Below are positions 54,368 through 62,616 of a stretch of DNA of 64,000 nucleotides, one piece after another. The notes beneath the pieces are model-generated. The model did not search any database, was not told where the DNA came from, and was given only the letters and a program-made list of their open reading frames with translations. How positions within the stretch are numbered: the first letter of the stretch is position 1; each line of letters starts with the position of its first letter. The stretch covers positions 310,001 through 374,000 of the forward strand of contig NZ_JACATN010000001.1 in the NCBI RefSeq assembly GCF_018603515.1, read 5' to 3'. Position numbers and translations under genes: made by a program. This stretch comes from Zobellia barbeyronii. GTDB lineage: Bacteria; Bacteroidota; Bacteroidia; Flavobacteriales; Flavobacteriaceae.

Positions 54368-56748
54368 GCCTTCAATTCATTCATAAGATCTTCGTACGTA
54401 TACGTCCTTTCCATGTCGTTGTCTTTGGTCTTGTAAAGAATATCTGCCCGTATAGCTTTAAGTCCGCTTACGCCTTGTAGACCCTCTAATTCCACAATCT
54501 CTACCTTACCGGTAAAGTAACCTTTAGAGCGCAAGAATTTTATGTAACGTAAGTATTCTAGCTCATCCTTTTTCTGAGAATAGACAATAACCATTTTACC
54601 CGCTTGGGTCAAACGTTCATTGGTTCCTTTAATGTAAGATTTATCAATACGTTTTTTGATAATTTCGTATCGGGCATTGTACGTACCATCTACATCAAAG
54701 CGCTTTTCATCCATTCTAAAACGGATTGAAAGTGATGTACTATAAACTAAAACCAATGAAGCCACGTCTAAAGGCACAGCAAGTTTAGGCTTTAAAGTAT
54801 AATGCGCATTTTCCATCTCACACATAACCTGTAGCTGCCATAATCTAAGATTGTTTAAGTACAGCATATCAAATTCTTGATCACCAACAATCTCGTTACC
54901 AATGTACATGTTGTGTTCAACACCATCAGTCTTATACCGCTCAAAGTAATGCGGGAACATGGCTTGGGCACTCTTTTGCTTCTTATCTAACAACGATGCC
55001 AATCTCATATTGATTCGCGTAACACTTTCGTCATAATTACGTCTGTGATCATAATAGGAATCTGTTCCCATATCAACCGAAGACTCATAGGAAAGAATCA
55101 AATTATTCAACTCATTATCAGATTTTTTCAAATGAGAGAACACAGGATTTATTTCATCCATCACAAAATTAAAAATAGCTTGCTCACTGTTGGTGTGCAG
55201 GCTTTCTTTAATACTGTCCATATGATTATTCACCCTAAACATCAACTCTTCATAAATAGGTAACTTACTATTCTGCCATGCAGTTTCAAGTACTTTATTT
55301 ATAGTAGAAAGTTGAATCATCAAATCGCGCTGAATTGCAGTGTTGCGTGCCTGAGATGAATCTTTAATATCTATTTGACCATATAATGGGTATACATTTT
55401 TAAAGACAATTTCTTTAAAAGTAGCACTCCTACCTTCTGAATTATCCTTTACAAAACGTTTGGCTTCTTCTTCAAAACGCCAGTATACAGAATCGTGAAC
55501 CGATGTACATTCATTTTGAATAACGGCATCAATAAGGTTACTTTCCTCTGCTTTAGAACGAAGTACTGCCGATACAATAAAGGGCATTACATCTTCTAAT
55601 TTATTAGCATTTACACTGTTCAATACATTTGGCTCGTAAGCTACAAGCTCCAATACACCCAAAAGATTACCATCATCTGCAATAGGTGCCAGAATAGCAC
55701 TTTTTATACCTTTTTCTTTGAGGCCTTCATAAAGAGCCATACCTCCAGAAATTTTATAATGACGATCTACATCTGAAATAGCAAAATAACTGTTCTGCTC
55801 TAATAATCTACTGTAGGAACTTTTACATAAAGCACTTGTACAATGTAGCGCATCTTTATCTCCCAAAAGAAAACTCTCCATGCCATTAGCAAAAACTTTT
55901 TCAAAACGATTCTCCTTAGCATTATACTCCACAAAACCCACCTTAATATCTGGTGAATTAAAGAAAGATCTAAAAGTTTCCTGTAAATCGCTCATGAAAT
56001 TATCACTGCTGCGCTTGTCATTCGCAATCAGGCTAGATTTTATTTCAGAGATAGAATGTTCTGCAGTTACGTCAAACATATTGGAAATGACAAAACCTTT
56101 TGAAATAAAACTATGCGGCGGAATTTTTTCCTTCCAAAGTTCTATATTATCAAAATTATCCAAAAGATCATCAACATCTTTTTGAGTAAGTTTTTTTGCC
56201 TTATCCGTAGGCAAAATTTCCATAAAATCTGCATTGTACAAAATTCTATAGTGGCGCATTACGCCATTTTTATCAGGAATATCGTAGAAAAATGGTCTTT
56301 TAAAATCAAAATTGAAGCCGTAGTGAAAATTAAGAATAACCGTACACGCCACAATATACATCTGGTGTTCTGGTAGATTCCGCATTTGTGGAATGAAATC
56401 ATCTCCACCTGCATCTTTCAATATTTTTTTAAACCGCTTAGAAGAATTAAAGATTACATCGTTATACGGTAAGGAGGCAGTCTTTATCTCATTGTTAGTA
56501 ACAACTTTCGGAAAAATATCCTGTAAAATAATATTAATAATGTCCTTATGTTTTTTAAGCAAAGAAACATCATTAAAACCATCACGAAGCTCAGGGTACG
56601 GTGCTGCAGCTTTTAAGATACGCTGTGCCTTTTTGGCCTCGGTGATATTATCACTTTTAGCCATGACATCATATTGCTCCATAAGCCTGTTAAAGCTTAT
56701 TAGCTGGGTAATTGGTAAATCTGCTTCGTAGTTTTTCTCCATTCTCAT
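54364..56748 (-). CDS. large GAF-domain protein
   Basis: The 794-residue soluble protein has no signal peptide. A GAF domain is visible at about residues 250-410 (IKVGFVEYNAKENRFEKVF, ALCKSSYSRLLEQNSYFAISDVD, GIKSAILAPIADDGNLLGVLELV). The N-terminal 240 residues and the C-terminal 380 match no domain that I can name; the C-terminal part is helical with Met- and Glu-rich segments. GAF domains bind cyclic nucleotides or other small ligands. No output domain (kinase, cyclase, helix-turn-helix) is seen. It converges with the HD-PycTM gene so that both stop codons share a CTAG palindrome. An ATG six bases inside is an alternative start. Confidence 0.82.
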   Translation of the reverse strand: MRMEKNYEADLPITQLISFNRLMEQYDVMAKSDNITEAKKAQRILKAAAPYPELRDGFNDVSLLKKHKDIINIILQDIFPKVVTNNEIKTASLPYNDVIFNSSKRFKKILKDAGGDDFIPQMRNLPEHQMYIVACTVILNFHYGFNFDFKRPFFYDIPDKNGVMRHYRILYNADFMEILPTDKAKKLTQKDVDDLLDNFDNIELWKEKIPPHSFISKGFVISNMFDVTAEHSISEIKSSLIANDKRSSDNFMSDLQETFRSFFNSPDIKVGFVEYNAKENRFEKVFANGMESFLLGDKDALHCTSALCKSSYSRLLEQNSYFAISDVDRHYKISGGMALYEGLKEKGIKSAILAPIADDGNLLGVLELVAYEPNVLNSVNANKLEDVMPFIVSAVLRSKAEESNLIDAVIQNECTSVHDSVYWRFEEEAKRFVKDNSEGRSATFKEIVFKNVYPLYGQIDIKDSSQARNTAIQRDLMIQLSTINKVLETAWQNSKLPIYEELMFRVNNHMDSIKESLHTNSEQAIFNFVMDEINPVFSHLKKSDNELNNLILSYESSVDMGTDSYYDHRRNYDESVTRINMRLASLLDKKQKSAQAMFPHYFERYKTDGVEHNMYIGNEIVGDQEFDMLYLNNLRLWQLQVMCEMENAHYTLKPKLAVPLDVASLVLVYSTSLSIRFRMDEKRFDVDGTYNARYEIIKKRIDKSYIKGTNERLTQAGKMVIVYSQKKDELEYLRYIKFLRSKGYFTGKVEIVELEGLQGVSGLKAIRADILYKTKDNDMERTYTYEDLMNELKA

Positions 56749-56842
56749 CTCATCAGTCGTAAATACCCTCTTAAAGTTACAAAATAAAATATTGTATTGT
56801 TAAGGCAATCTTTATGCCCTTCACCGCTTTTTTTAGATATTT

Positions 56843-57760
56843 ATGCAAATTTACGATATGTCGTCCAATACAAGGTTATCCAATGCATACCAAACTGCCA
56901 AAACGGTGCCTTTTGACGATGAATCGAAATTTATTCTCTTTAGTGACTGCCACAGGGGTGACAACAGCTTTGCAGATGACTTCGCAAACAACCGGAATAT
57001 CTACTTTCACGCCCTTAATTTCTATTTCAAAGAAGGGTTTGATTATTGCGAAATAGGCGATGGTGATGAGCTTTGGGAAAACCGATTTTTTGAATCTATT
57101 TTTCAGGCCCACAAGAATGTTTATGAACTTTTGCGAAAATTTCATCTAGGCCGTAGACTTCATATGATCTGGGGAAACCATGATATGGTCTATAAAGACC
57201 CAGAATATGTAAAGAAGAACCTAAGCAGCTATTTTGAACCTATAGATGGGGAATCTAAAGAACTTTTTGAAGGCATTACCTATCATGAGGGCATTATACT
57301 GCAGCATAAAGACACTGAACAAGAAATTTTCTTAACACACGGGCATCAGGCAGACTGGTGGAATTACACCTTTTGGCGCTGGAGCCGGTTCTTGGTACGC
57401 GCATTATGGAAACCACTACAGGTATGGGGTATTGCAGACCCTACAAGTCCCGCAAAAAACTATAAAGAACTTATAAAAGTAGAGCGCCGTATTAAAAAGT
57501 GGATACTAAAGAACAATCTTTTGATCACTATTGTTGGTCATACCCACCGCCCACGCTTTCCAGAACCTGGAGACATTCCGTTTTTTAATGACGGTAGTTG
57601 TGTACATCCACGTAGTATTACGGGTATTGAAATTGAGAAAGGCAGTATCTCACTTATAAAATGGCAAATATCTACCACAGATGATGGCACGCTTCGTGTA
57701 GTACGTGTTTTGCTGGAAGGTCCTCAAAAGCTAACGGACTACCAAAAAACGAAAAGTTAG
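56843..57760 (+). CDS. calcineurin-type metallophosphoesterase
   Basis: The 305-residue cytosolic protein has the complete metal-binding set: FSDCHRGDN, EIGDGDELWEN, WGNHDMVY, LTHGHQADWW and GHTHRPRFP. The motif order is that of the LpxH-like/YkuE-like phosphoesterase superfamily; the substrate cannot be assigned. It diverges from the GAF gene with about 94 bp between the starts and is followed by the coiled-coil lipoprotein gene 45 bp later. It is not closely similar to the phosphoesterase part of the 1250-residue fusion. Confidence 0.9.
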   Translation: MQIYDMSSNTRLSNAYQTAKTVPFDDESKFILFSDCHRGDNSFADDFANNRNIYFHALNFYFKEGFDYCEIGDGDELWENRFFESIFQAHKNVYELLRKFHLGRRLHMIWGNHDMVYKDPEYVKKNLSSYFEPIDGESKELFEGITYHEGIILQHKDTEQEIFLTHGHQADWWNYTFWRWSRFLVRALWKPLQVWGIADPTSPAKNYKELIKVERRIKKWILKNNLLITIVGHTHRPRFPEPGDIPFFNDGSCVHPRSITGIEIEKGSISLIKWQISTTDDGTLRVVRVLLEGPQKLTDYQKTKS

Positions 57761-57805
57761 AAGAATACGTATCTTTACCCCACCATTAACTAATAATTAC
57801 ATTAC

Positions 57806-58456
57806 ATGTTTAAGAAAACACTATTTATTGCCCTAACTGCGCTTGTATTAACTTCATGTTGGAAAGACAAAAGCCCTGAAGACCTTATTCGTTTAAAAGA
57901 CAAATTTAAAAGTCAAGTATCTACTTTTGAAAGCAAAAAAGAAACTGCCAATAAAAATGTAAACAGAGGCTTAGAATCTCTAAGTGCACTAAAAGCTGCT
58001 TTAGAAGACACTAAAAATGAAGATAAGGAATTTGCCAAGGTATATGGTGATTGGGAGAAAGTAGACCGCCGTGTAAATAATCTAAACAAAGAATACGAAG
58101 ATTTAAAAGAGAAGGCTACTAATCTTTTTACTGCCATGGAAAAGCAGACCAATAGCCTAAGCGACGAAACCAGTAAAAAAACTCTTTTGAGTGCCATTCA
58201 AAAAGCGCGCACGAAATATAATGGCACATTGACCAATACATCAAAAGCTATAGACAAATTAAAACTCTTACATGGTGATGCCGTAGAAGTGGTAAAAGCC
58301 CTAGAAGTAGCTGCTGCCCTTAATTCTTTTGATAATATTAATGACCAAATGAAAAGCATAGAAGGTCGTGTTGAAGGTATTATGCAAGAATTGAATGTTG
58401 CCGTCGTAGAGAGTAAGAAGCTTTACGAACAGAAGATTACTGAGCTTGGAGAGTAG
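57806..58456 (+). CDS. coiled-coil lipoprotein
   Basis: The 216-residue protein has a lipoprotein signal (LTALVLTSC) and is then almost wholly Lys/Glu-rich helical sequence with heptad-like spacing (DKFKSQVSTFESKKETANK, VDRRVNNLNKEYEDLKEKATN, IDKLKLLHGDAVEVVKALEVA). No enzyme motif is visible. It could be a periplasmic spacer or scaffold. It follows the phosphoesterase gene by 45 bp and may share its transcript. The family is not recognised. Confidence 0.75.
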   Translation: MFKKTLFIALTALVLTSCWKDKSPEDLIRLKDKFKSQVSTFESKKETANKNVNRGLESLSALKAALEDTKNEDKEFAKVYGDWEKVDRRVNNLNKEYEDLKEKATNLFTAMEKQTNSLSDETSKKTLLSAIQKARTKYNGTLTNTSKAIDKLKLLHGDAVEVVKALEVAAALNSFDNINDQMKSIEGRVEGIMQELNVAVVESKKLYEQKITELGE

Positions 58457-58599
58457 AAGGTATTAAAATATATCGTTTATAATCTTTAATGGATATATAG
58501 CGATGTGTTTCACGCCAGCCTAAACAAAATGGTGTAACTAAAATCGACGACTTAAATCTTATTTGATAGAATACTGTATATTTACGACAACAACTCACT

Positions 58600-58625
58600 A
58601 AACCCCTCATTACTAAGGGGTTTTT
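58600..58625 (+). terminator. intrinsic terminator or attenuator before the AlbA_2 gene
   Basis: The stem AAACCCCT / AGGGGTTT is followed by TT and lies 21 bp before the ATG at 58646. A possible promoter box (TATATTTA at 58577-58584) lies just before it, so it could end a short leader transcript as an attenuator, as well as terminate the upstream lipoprotein gene. Confidence 0.7.
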
Positions 58626-58645
58626 ATTTGATAGTTATTTGACAA
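58624..58645 (+). repeat. left 22-bp direct repeat framing the AlbA_2 gene
   Basis: It consists of TTATTTGATAG directly followed by TTATTTGACAA, and ends at the base before the start codon. It matches 21 of 22 bases of the right copy at 60101-60122. Each copy is itself a pair of 11-mers sharing TTATTTGA. Confidence 0.85.
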
Positions 58646-60097
58646 ATGACAGAATCCGAACTAAAATCACTTCTAAAAGACCTAGTAAGTTATTCGCAAG
58701 AAACTGAATGGCTAGAATTCAAACTAAACTTCCATTCTAATGAGGAAATTGGAGAAAGAATATCCGCTTTAGCCAATGGTGCTTGTCTAAGTAAAAAGCA
58801 ATATGGATTTCTAATTTTTGGTGTTGAAGATAAAACCCACAATATAAAAGGGACCACTTTTAAAGTAAAAACAGCCACTAAAGGAAATGAAGAATTAGAA
58901 AATTGGTTAATTCAAAGATTAGACCCAAAGATTGACTTTAAGACCTACGAATTTGAATATTCAAAAGGAATAAATATTAGCATGTATGTTATTCCTTCTG
59001 CAATAAACAGACCTGTTAAGTTTATTAACCAAGCATATATTAGAATTGGAAGTTACACTAGATTACTAAAAGAATTCCCTGAGAAAGAATCAAAAATTTG
59101 GAATAAAAAAGATAACATAAAATTTGAACTTCAATTAGCAAAAGAAAATTTAGATGGCGATTCAATTGTTTCTCTTTTAGATACACAAACCTATTTTGAC
59201 TTACTAAAACTACCATATCCTTCAAACAGACAAGGAGTTATTGACAAATTCATATCAGAAAGTTTAATAATAAAAAAAACAACTAAATACGCAATCACTA
59301 ATTTAGGTGCGATTCTATTTGCAAAAGACCTTGAAGAATTTCCTGATTTAAAAAGAAAGGCTATTAGAGTTATTGTTTATAAACACAATAACAAAATTGA
59401 AACAGTACGCGAACAAATTGGAAGAAAAGGATATGTTTCAGGCTATCAAGGATTAATAGATTGGGTAAATAGTCAATTACCTGCTAATGAAGAAATAGGA
59501 AAAGCCTTTAGAGATGACAAAAGAATGTATCCTGAAATTGCTGTAAGAGAGTTACTGGCTAATGCAATAATTCATCAAGATTTTGAAGAGAAAGGCTTTC
59601 CTATGGTTGAAGTTTTTTCTGATAGAATTGAAATTACCAATCCTGGAACACCACTTATTACTCCTGAACGTTTTATTGATGAATATCAATCCAGAAATGA
59701 CATATTAGCTGATTTAATGAGAAGATTAGGTATTTGCGAAGAAAAAGGAAGCGGAATTGATAAAGTAATTTTCTACAATGAGATGTATCAATTACCTGCA
59801 CCTGACATTCTTATTCAAGAAAAACATACAAAAGTCATTATGTATTCGTACAAGACTTTAAATCAAATGGACAAGAAGGATAAAATAAGAGCTTGCTATC
59901 AACATTGCTGTTTAAAATATGTCTCTAATGATAAAATGACAAATCAATCTTTGAGAGAAAGATTTAACATAGAAAGTAAAAATGCGGCAATTGCTTCCAG
60001 AATTATCAAAGAAGCATTAAAAGATAATGTTATAAAGGAAGATGACCCTGAAAGTAATTCTAGGAAATATAAAAAGTATATTCCTTTTTGGGCATAA
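58646..60097 (+). CDS. AlbA_2 (Schlafen-type) / RecG-like ATP-binding protein, probably mobile cargo
   Basis: The 483-residue protein starts with an AlbA_2 (Schlafen AAA-4) domain (about 10-130: ETEWLEFKLNFHSNEEIGERISALANGA, YGFLIFGVED, YIRIGSYTRLL). The next part resembles the C-terminal region of proteins annotated RecG-like or HATPase_c_4 (MYPEIAVRELLANAIIHQDF, VEVFSDRIEITNPGTP, NDILADLMRRLGICEEKGSGIDKV). The end (about 410-483) looks like a winged helix. Such proteins are frequent cargo of genomic and defence islands; the activity is not settled. The gene is visibly more AT-rich than its neighbours and is framed exactly by 22-bp direct repeats. Confidence 0.88.
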   Translation: MTESELKSLLKDLVSYSQETEWLEFKLNFHSNEEIGERISALANGACLSKKQYGFLIFGVEDKTHNIKGTTFKVKTATKGNEELENWLIQRLDPKIDFKTYEFEYSKGINISMYVIPSAINRPVKFINQAYIRIGSYTRLLKEFPEKESKIWNKKDNIKFELQLAKENLDGDSIVSLLDTQTYFDLLKLPYPSNRQGVIDKFISESLIIKKTTKYAITNLGAILFAKDLEEFPDLKRKAIRVIVYKHNNKIETVREQIGRKGYVSGYQGLIDWVNSQLPANEEIGKAFRDDKRMYPEIAVRELLANAIIHQDFEEKGFPMVEVFSDRIEITNPGTPLITPERFIDEYQSRNDILADLMRRLGICEEKGSGIDKVIFYNEMYQLPAPDILIQEKHTKVIMYSYKTLNQMDKKDKIRACYQHCCLKYVSNDKMTNQSLRERFNIESKNAAIASRIIKEALKDNVIKEDDPESNSRKYKKYIPFWA

Positions 60098-60100
60098 TTC

Positions 60101-60122
60101 TTATTTGATGGTTATTTGACAA
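60101..60122 (+). repeat. right 22-bp direct repeat framing the AlbA_2 gene
   Basis: It consists of TTATTTGATGG followed by TTATTTGACAA and begins 4 bp after the stop codon. It differs from the left copy only at one purine (A to G). Confidence 0.85.
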
Positions 60123-60158
60123 TAGTATACAGAATTAAATCAAACCAACTGATAATCA

Positions 60159-60187
60159 AAGTTTTGTTATTTGACATAACAAAACTT
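60159..60187. repeat. inverted repeat AAGTTTTGTTAT-N5-ATAACAAAACTT
   Basis: The 12-bp arms pair perfectly around TTGAC. The site also contains a further copy of GTTATTTGACA. No T-run follows, so it is not a terminator; it lies 34 bp before the DUF1684 start and may be an operator or a remnant of a mobile element. Confidence 0.6.
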
Positions 60188-60221
60188 ATCACTAATAATA
60201 GTAATCATTGCACGAAATAAC

Positions 60222-60824
60222 ATGAAAACAATATTAGCAATGTTCCTGGTGCTCACAAATACCATAGTATTTGCACAAGACCAAAGTCATGCAGAAAAAA
60301 TTAAAGCATTTCAAGAGGAGCTGAATGCCGAGTTCAAAAATCCGGAGAAGTCGCCTTTAAGTAAAAAAGAACAGAAAAAATTTACTGGTCATGACTTCTA
60401 TGAAATTAATGAAGCCTACCGTGTAAAAGCTAAATTCACCAGAGTTTTAGACCCGCTGCCGTTTAAAATGAAAACAACAACCAACAGAGCTCCTACCTAT
60501 GAAAAATATGGAGAGGTTGTATTTGAAATAGAAGGCCAACAGCACAAATTAACTATTTACCAAAGTCATAGCCTACGTCAAACCGAAAAGTATAGAGATT
60601 ATTTATTTCTTCCATTTACTGACCTGACCAACGGAGAAGAAACTTATGGCGGCGGAAGATATATTGATTTAAGAATTCCTGACTCGGACAGTATTGAAAT
60701 CGATTTCAACAAAGCTTACAACCCCTACTGCGCTTATAACAATTATAGCTCATGCCCTATTCCGCCAAAGGAAAACAACCTTGATATAAAAATTGAAGCT
60801 GGAGTGAAAGCTGTTAAAAAATAG
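60222..60824 (+). CDS. secreted DUF1684 family protein
   Basis: The 200-residue protein has a signal peptide ending VFAQ and the strongly conserved DUF1684 motifs: TYEKYGEVVFEIEGQQHKL, LTIYQSHSL, YLFLPFTDLTNGEETYGGGRY, IDFNKAYNPYCAYN and CPIPPKENNLDIKI. The biochemical role of the family is not known to me. The gene is separated from the AlbA_2 cassette by the right direct repeat and the inverted repeat, and no co-transcribed partner follows. Confidence 0.93.
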   Translation: MKTILAMFLVLTNTIVFAQDQSHAEKIKAFQEELNAEFKNPEKSPLSKKEQKKFTGHDFYEINEAYRVKAKFTRVLDPLPFKMKTTTNRAPTYEKYGEVVFEIEGQQHKLTIYQSHSLRQTEKYRDYLFLPFTDLTNGEETYGGGRYIDLRIPDSDSIEIDFNKAYNPYCAYNNYSSCPIPPKENNLDIKIEAGVKAVKK

Positions 60825-60861
60825 TCCCTATTTCAACTATAGCGAGAAACAAATTTATTAA

Positions 60862-61041
60862 GGTCTAAATGCTACACAAATTTGTGTTGTTAATAAAAGG
60901 GTTGACTCAAAACAGCACAACTATTACAGGATTGCAGAGGTAATTGGGTTTATTAAAGACAACTTCAGAGAACAACCTACACTTCAGGAATTAGCCGAAA
61001 AGACAAAAATGTACCTGCTTGTTTATTCGAAATCGACTTAA
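60862..61041 (+). pseudogene. remnant of an AraC/Ada-type regulator
   Basis: The frame gives YYRIAEVIGFIKDNFREQPT followed by LQELAEKTKM, the start of the AraC-type helix-turn-helix region as found in Ada-like methyltransferases and AraC regulators. It then runs into a stop at 61039-61041, just where the second helix should come. Traces in other frames (RLKK near 61035, PHHNKYR near 61060) look like the decayed continuation. No start codon or preceding domain is left. It fills most of the gap between the DUF1684 and TetR genes. Confidence 0.6.
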
Positions 61042-61112
61042 AAAAAATCAGATAGATTCCGCATCATAATAAGTATAGAAAATGTTGGCATTAAGTTAAA
61101 AACATTCAATAT

Positions 61113-61130
61113 GGTATTTTTTTGAATACC
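61113..61130. promoter_or_regulatory. palindrome GGTATT-N6-AATACC before the TetR gene
   Basis: The 6-bp arms pair perfectly around TTTTTG and end 8 bp before the ATG at 61139. A site here would suit autoregulation by a TetR protein, but this is an inference. Confidence 0.35.
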
Positions 61131-61138
61131 TTTACTAA

Positions 61139-61741
61139 ATGCAACAAGAGTTAAAGTCTGAACTTACGAAACAAATCATTGTTGATAAGGCATTTAAAAT
61201 GTTTTATGAGAATGGTTTTAAGACTACAAGTATTGACAAAGTAATGAAAGCTACCTCGCTTACCAAAGGTGCATTCTACCATCATTATAAAAATAAGAAA
61301 GAATTAGGCTTAGCCGTTATTGCTTTAAAAGTTGAAAGACGGGTTTGTGACAGTATGATTCTACCTCTGTATGGTGATGGGAATCCACTTGACATTTTAG
61401 AAAAAACTTTCATACACCGCTTAAAATCATTTTCAATTTATGATAAACAACATGGTTGTCCTATGAATAATTTCATCAATGAAATAGGTGATTTTGAAGC
61501 AACCTATCAAATAGCTTTAAAAAGTATTGTTGAAAAATGGAAAGCGGCCTTAATTCTATTAATCAAAAGAGGTCAAGAAGAAAACACCATCAACAAAAAT
61601 ATCTCTAGCCAAGCCGTAGCAGTGTATTTAATTAGTGCATTTGAAGGCATACGTGGTATAAGAAAACTTTACAATGATGATTCTATCCTAGACGAATACT
61701 TATCAGGACTCACCTTATACTTAAAACAAATAGCAGTTTAA
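61139..61741 (+). CDS. TetR/AcrR-family transcriptional regulator
   Basis: The 200-residue protein has an N-terminal TetR helix-turn-helix (IIVDKAFKMFYENGFKTTSI, SLTKGAFYHHYKNKKELGLAVI, about 13-58) and a helical C-terminal ligand-binding domain with CPMNNFINEIGD near 106, as in TetR members with the YfiR/NemR-like C-terminal part. It is followed after 52 bp by the dehalogenase gene and then a short-chain dehydrogenase gene, so it probably controls them. Palindromes lie before its own start and before the dehalogenase start. Confidence 0.92.
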   Translation: MQQELKSELTKQIIVDKAFKMFYENGFKTTSIDKVMKATSLTKGAFYHHYKNKKELGLAVIALKVERRVCDSMILPLYGDGNPLDILEKTFIHRLKSFSIYDKQHGCPMNNFINEIGDFEATYQIALKSIVEKWKAALILLIKRGQEENTINKNISSQAVAVYLISAFEGIRGIRKLYNDDSILDEYLSGLTLYLKQIAV

Positions 61742-61753
61742 TTTTTTTATCCC

Positions 61754-61777
61754 AAAACATACCTATAAGAATGTTTT
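61754..61777. promoter_or_regulatory. palindrome AAAACAT-N10-ATGTTTT before the dehalogenase gene
   Basis: The 7-bp arms pair perfectly around 10 bases and end 16 bp before the ATG at 61794. It could be an operator of the upstream TetR protein, though its sequence differs from the palindrome at 61113-61130. Confidence 0.35.
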
Positions 61778-61793
61778 TAAACACTACTAATTC

Positions 61794-62594
61794 ATGAAAA
61801 ACAACAGAAGAGATTTTATCAAAAAAACAACTGTACTTGGTTTAGCTGGAGCAACAATACCTCAGTTCGGCAATGCAGCAAATAAGCCTGCAGAGCCACT
61901 TATAACAGGTAGCGAAATTAGACCTAAGGTGTTATTCTTTGATGTAAACGAAACCCTACTTGACCTAACAGCTATGAAAGAGAGTGTTGGAGCCGTACTG
62001 GGAAACCAAAGTGATCTTTTACCTTTATGGTTTACTACTATGCTTCAATACTCTTTAGTTACCACCGTAGGAAGACAATACAATGATTTTGGAATTATTG
62101 GCGCAGCAGCTTTACAAATGGTAGCCGCCAATAATGGTATAACATTGACCGAAGAAGAAGCAAGAGAAGCTATTCTAGGTCCTATAAGGTCATTACCCGC
62201 GCACCCAGATGTAAAACCAGCACTACAACAATTAAAAGATGCTGGGTATAAATTGGTATCCTTTACCAATTCTTCAAACAAGGGTGTAGAGACTCAATTT
62301 ACCAATGCCGGTTTGCTTGATTATTTTGATGAACGCTTAAGCATTGAAGATATGGGTAAATTTAAACCAGATGCAGATGCTTATGATTGGGCTGCCAGAA
62401 AAATGGGGATTCAATCCCATGAATGTATGATAGTTGCTGCGCATGGCTGGGATATTGCTGGAGCAATTTGGGCAAAATGGAGAGGCGCATTTGTCAGTAG
62501 ACCCGGCGCACAATTATATCCATTAGCTCCTAATCCTGAAATTATTGGGTCAAACCTAACTCCAATAGCACAAAAGTTAATAGCCCTCAAATAA
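61794..62594 (+). CDS. Tat-exported haloacid dehalogenase type II (HAD superfamily)
   Basis: The 266-residue protein begins with a twin-arginine signal (NNRRDFIKKTTVLGLAGATI, residues 3-22), so it is folded before export to the periplasm. The HAD core follows: nucleophile Asp50 in LFFDVNETLLD, motif II LVSFTNSSNKG, and a KFKPDADAYDWAARKMG segment with motif-III Lys and acidic residues, ending VAAHGWDIAGAIWAKWRGAFVSR. This arrangement is that of type II 2-haloacid dehalogenases (L-DEX). A halogenated acid is the family substrate, but a different ester or phosphate cannot be ruled out. The SDR gene starts 22 bp downstream. Confidence 0.9.
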   Translation: MKNNRRDFIKKTTVLGLAGATIPQFGNAANKPAEPLITGSEIRPKVLFFDVNETLLDLTAMKESVGAVLGNQSDLLPLWFTTMLQYSLVTTVGRQYNDFGIIGAAALQMVAANNGITLTEEEAREAILGPIRSLPAHPDVKPALQQLKDAGYKLVSFTNSSNKGVETQFTNAGLLDYFDERLSIEDMGKFKPDADAYDWAARKMGIQSHECMIVAAHGWDIAGAIWAKWRGAFVSRPGAQLYPLAPNPEIIGSNLTPIAQKLIALK

Positions 62595-62616
62595 ACAAAA
62601 TAACATATTGAATATT

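Noticed and set aside
58646-60122. Insertion sequence or transposon in the usual sense
   Set aside because: No transposase or integrase is encoded, and the framing repeats are direct rather than terminal inverted repeats. A passive cassette is the more careful reading.
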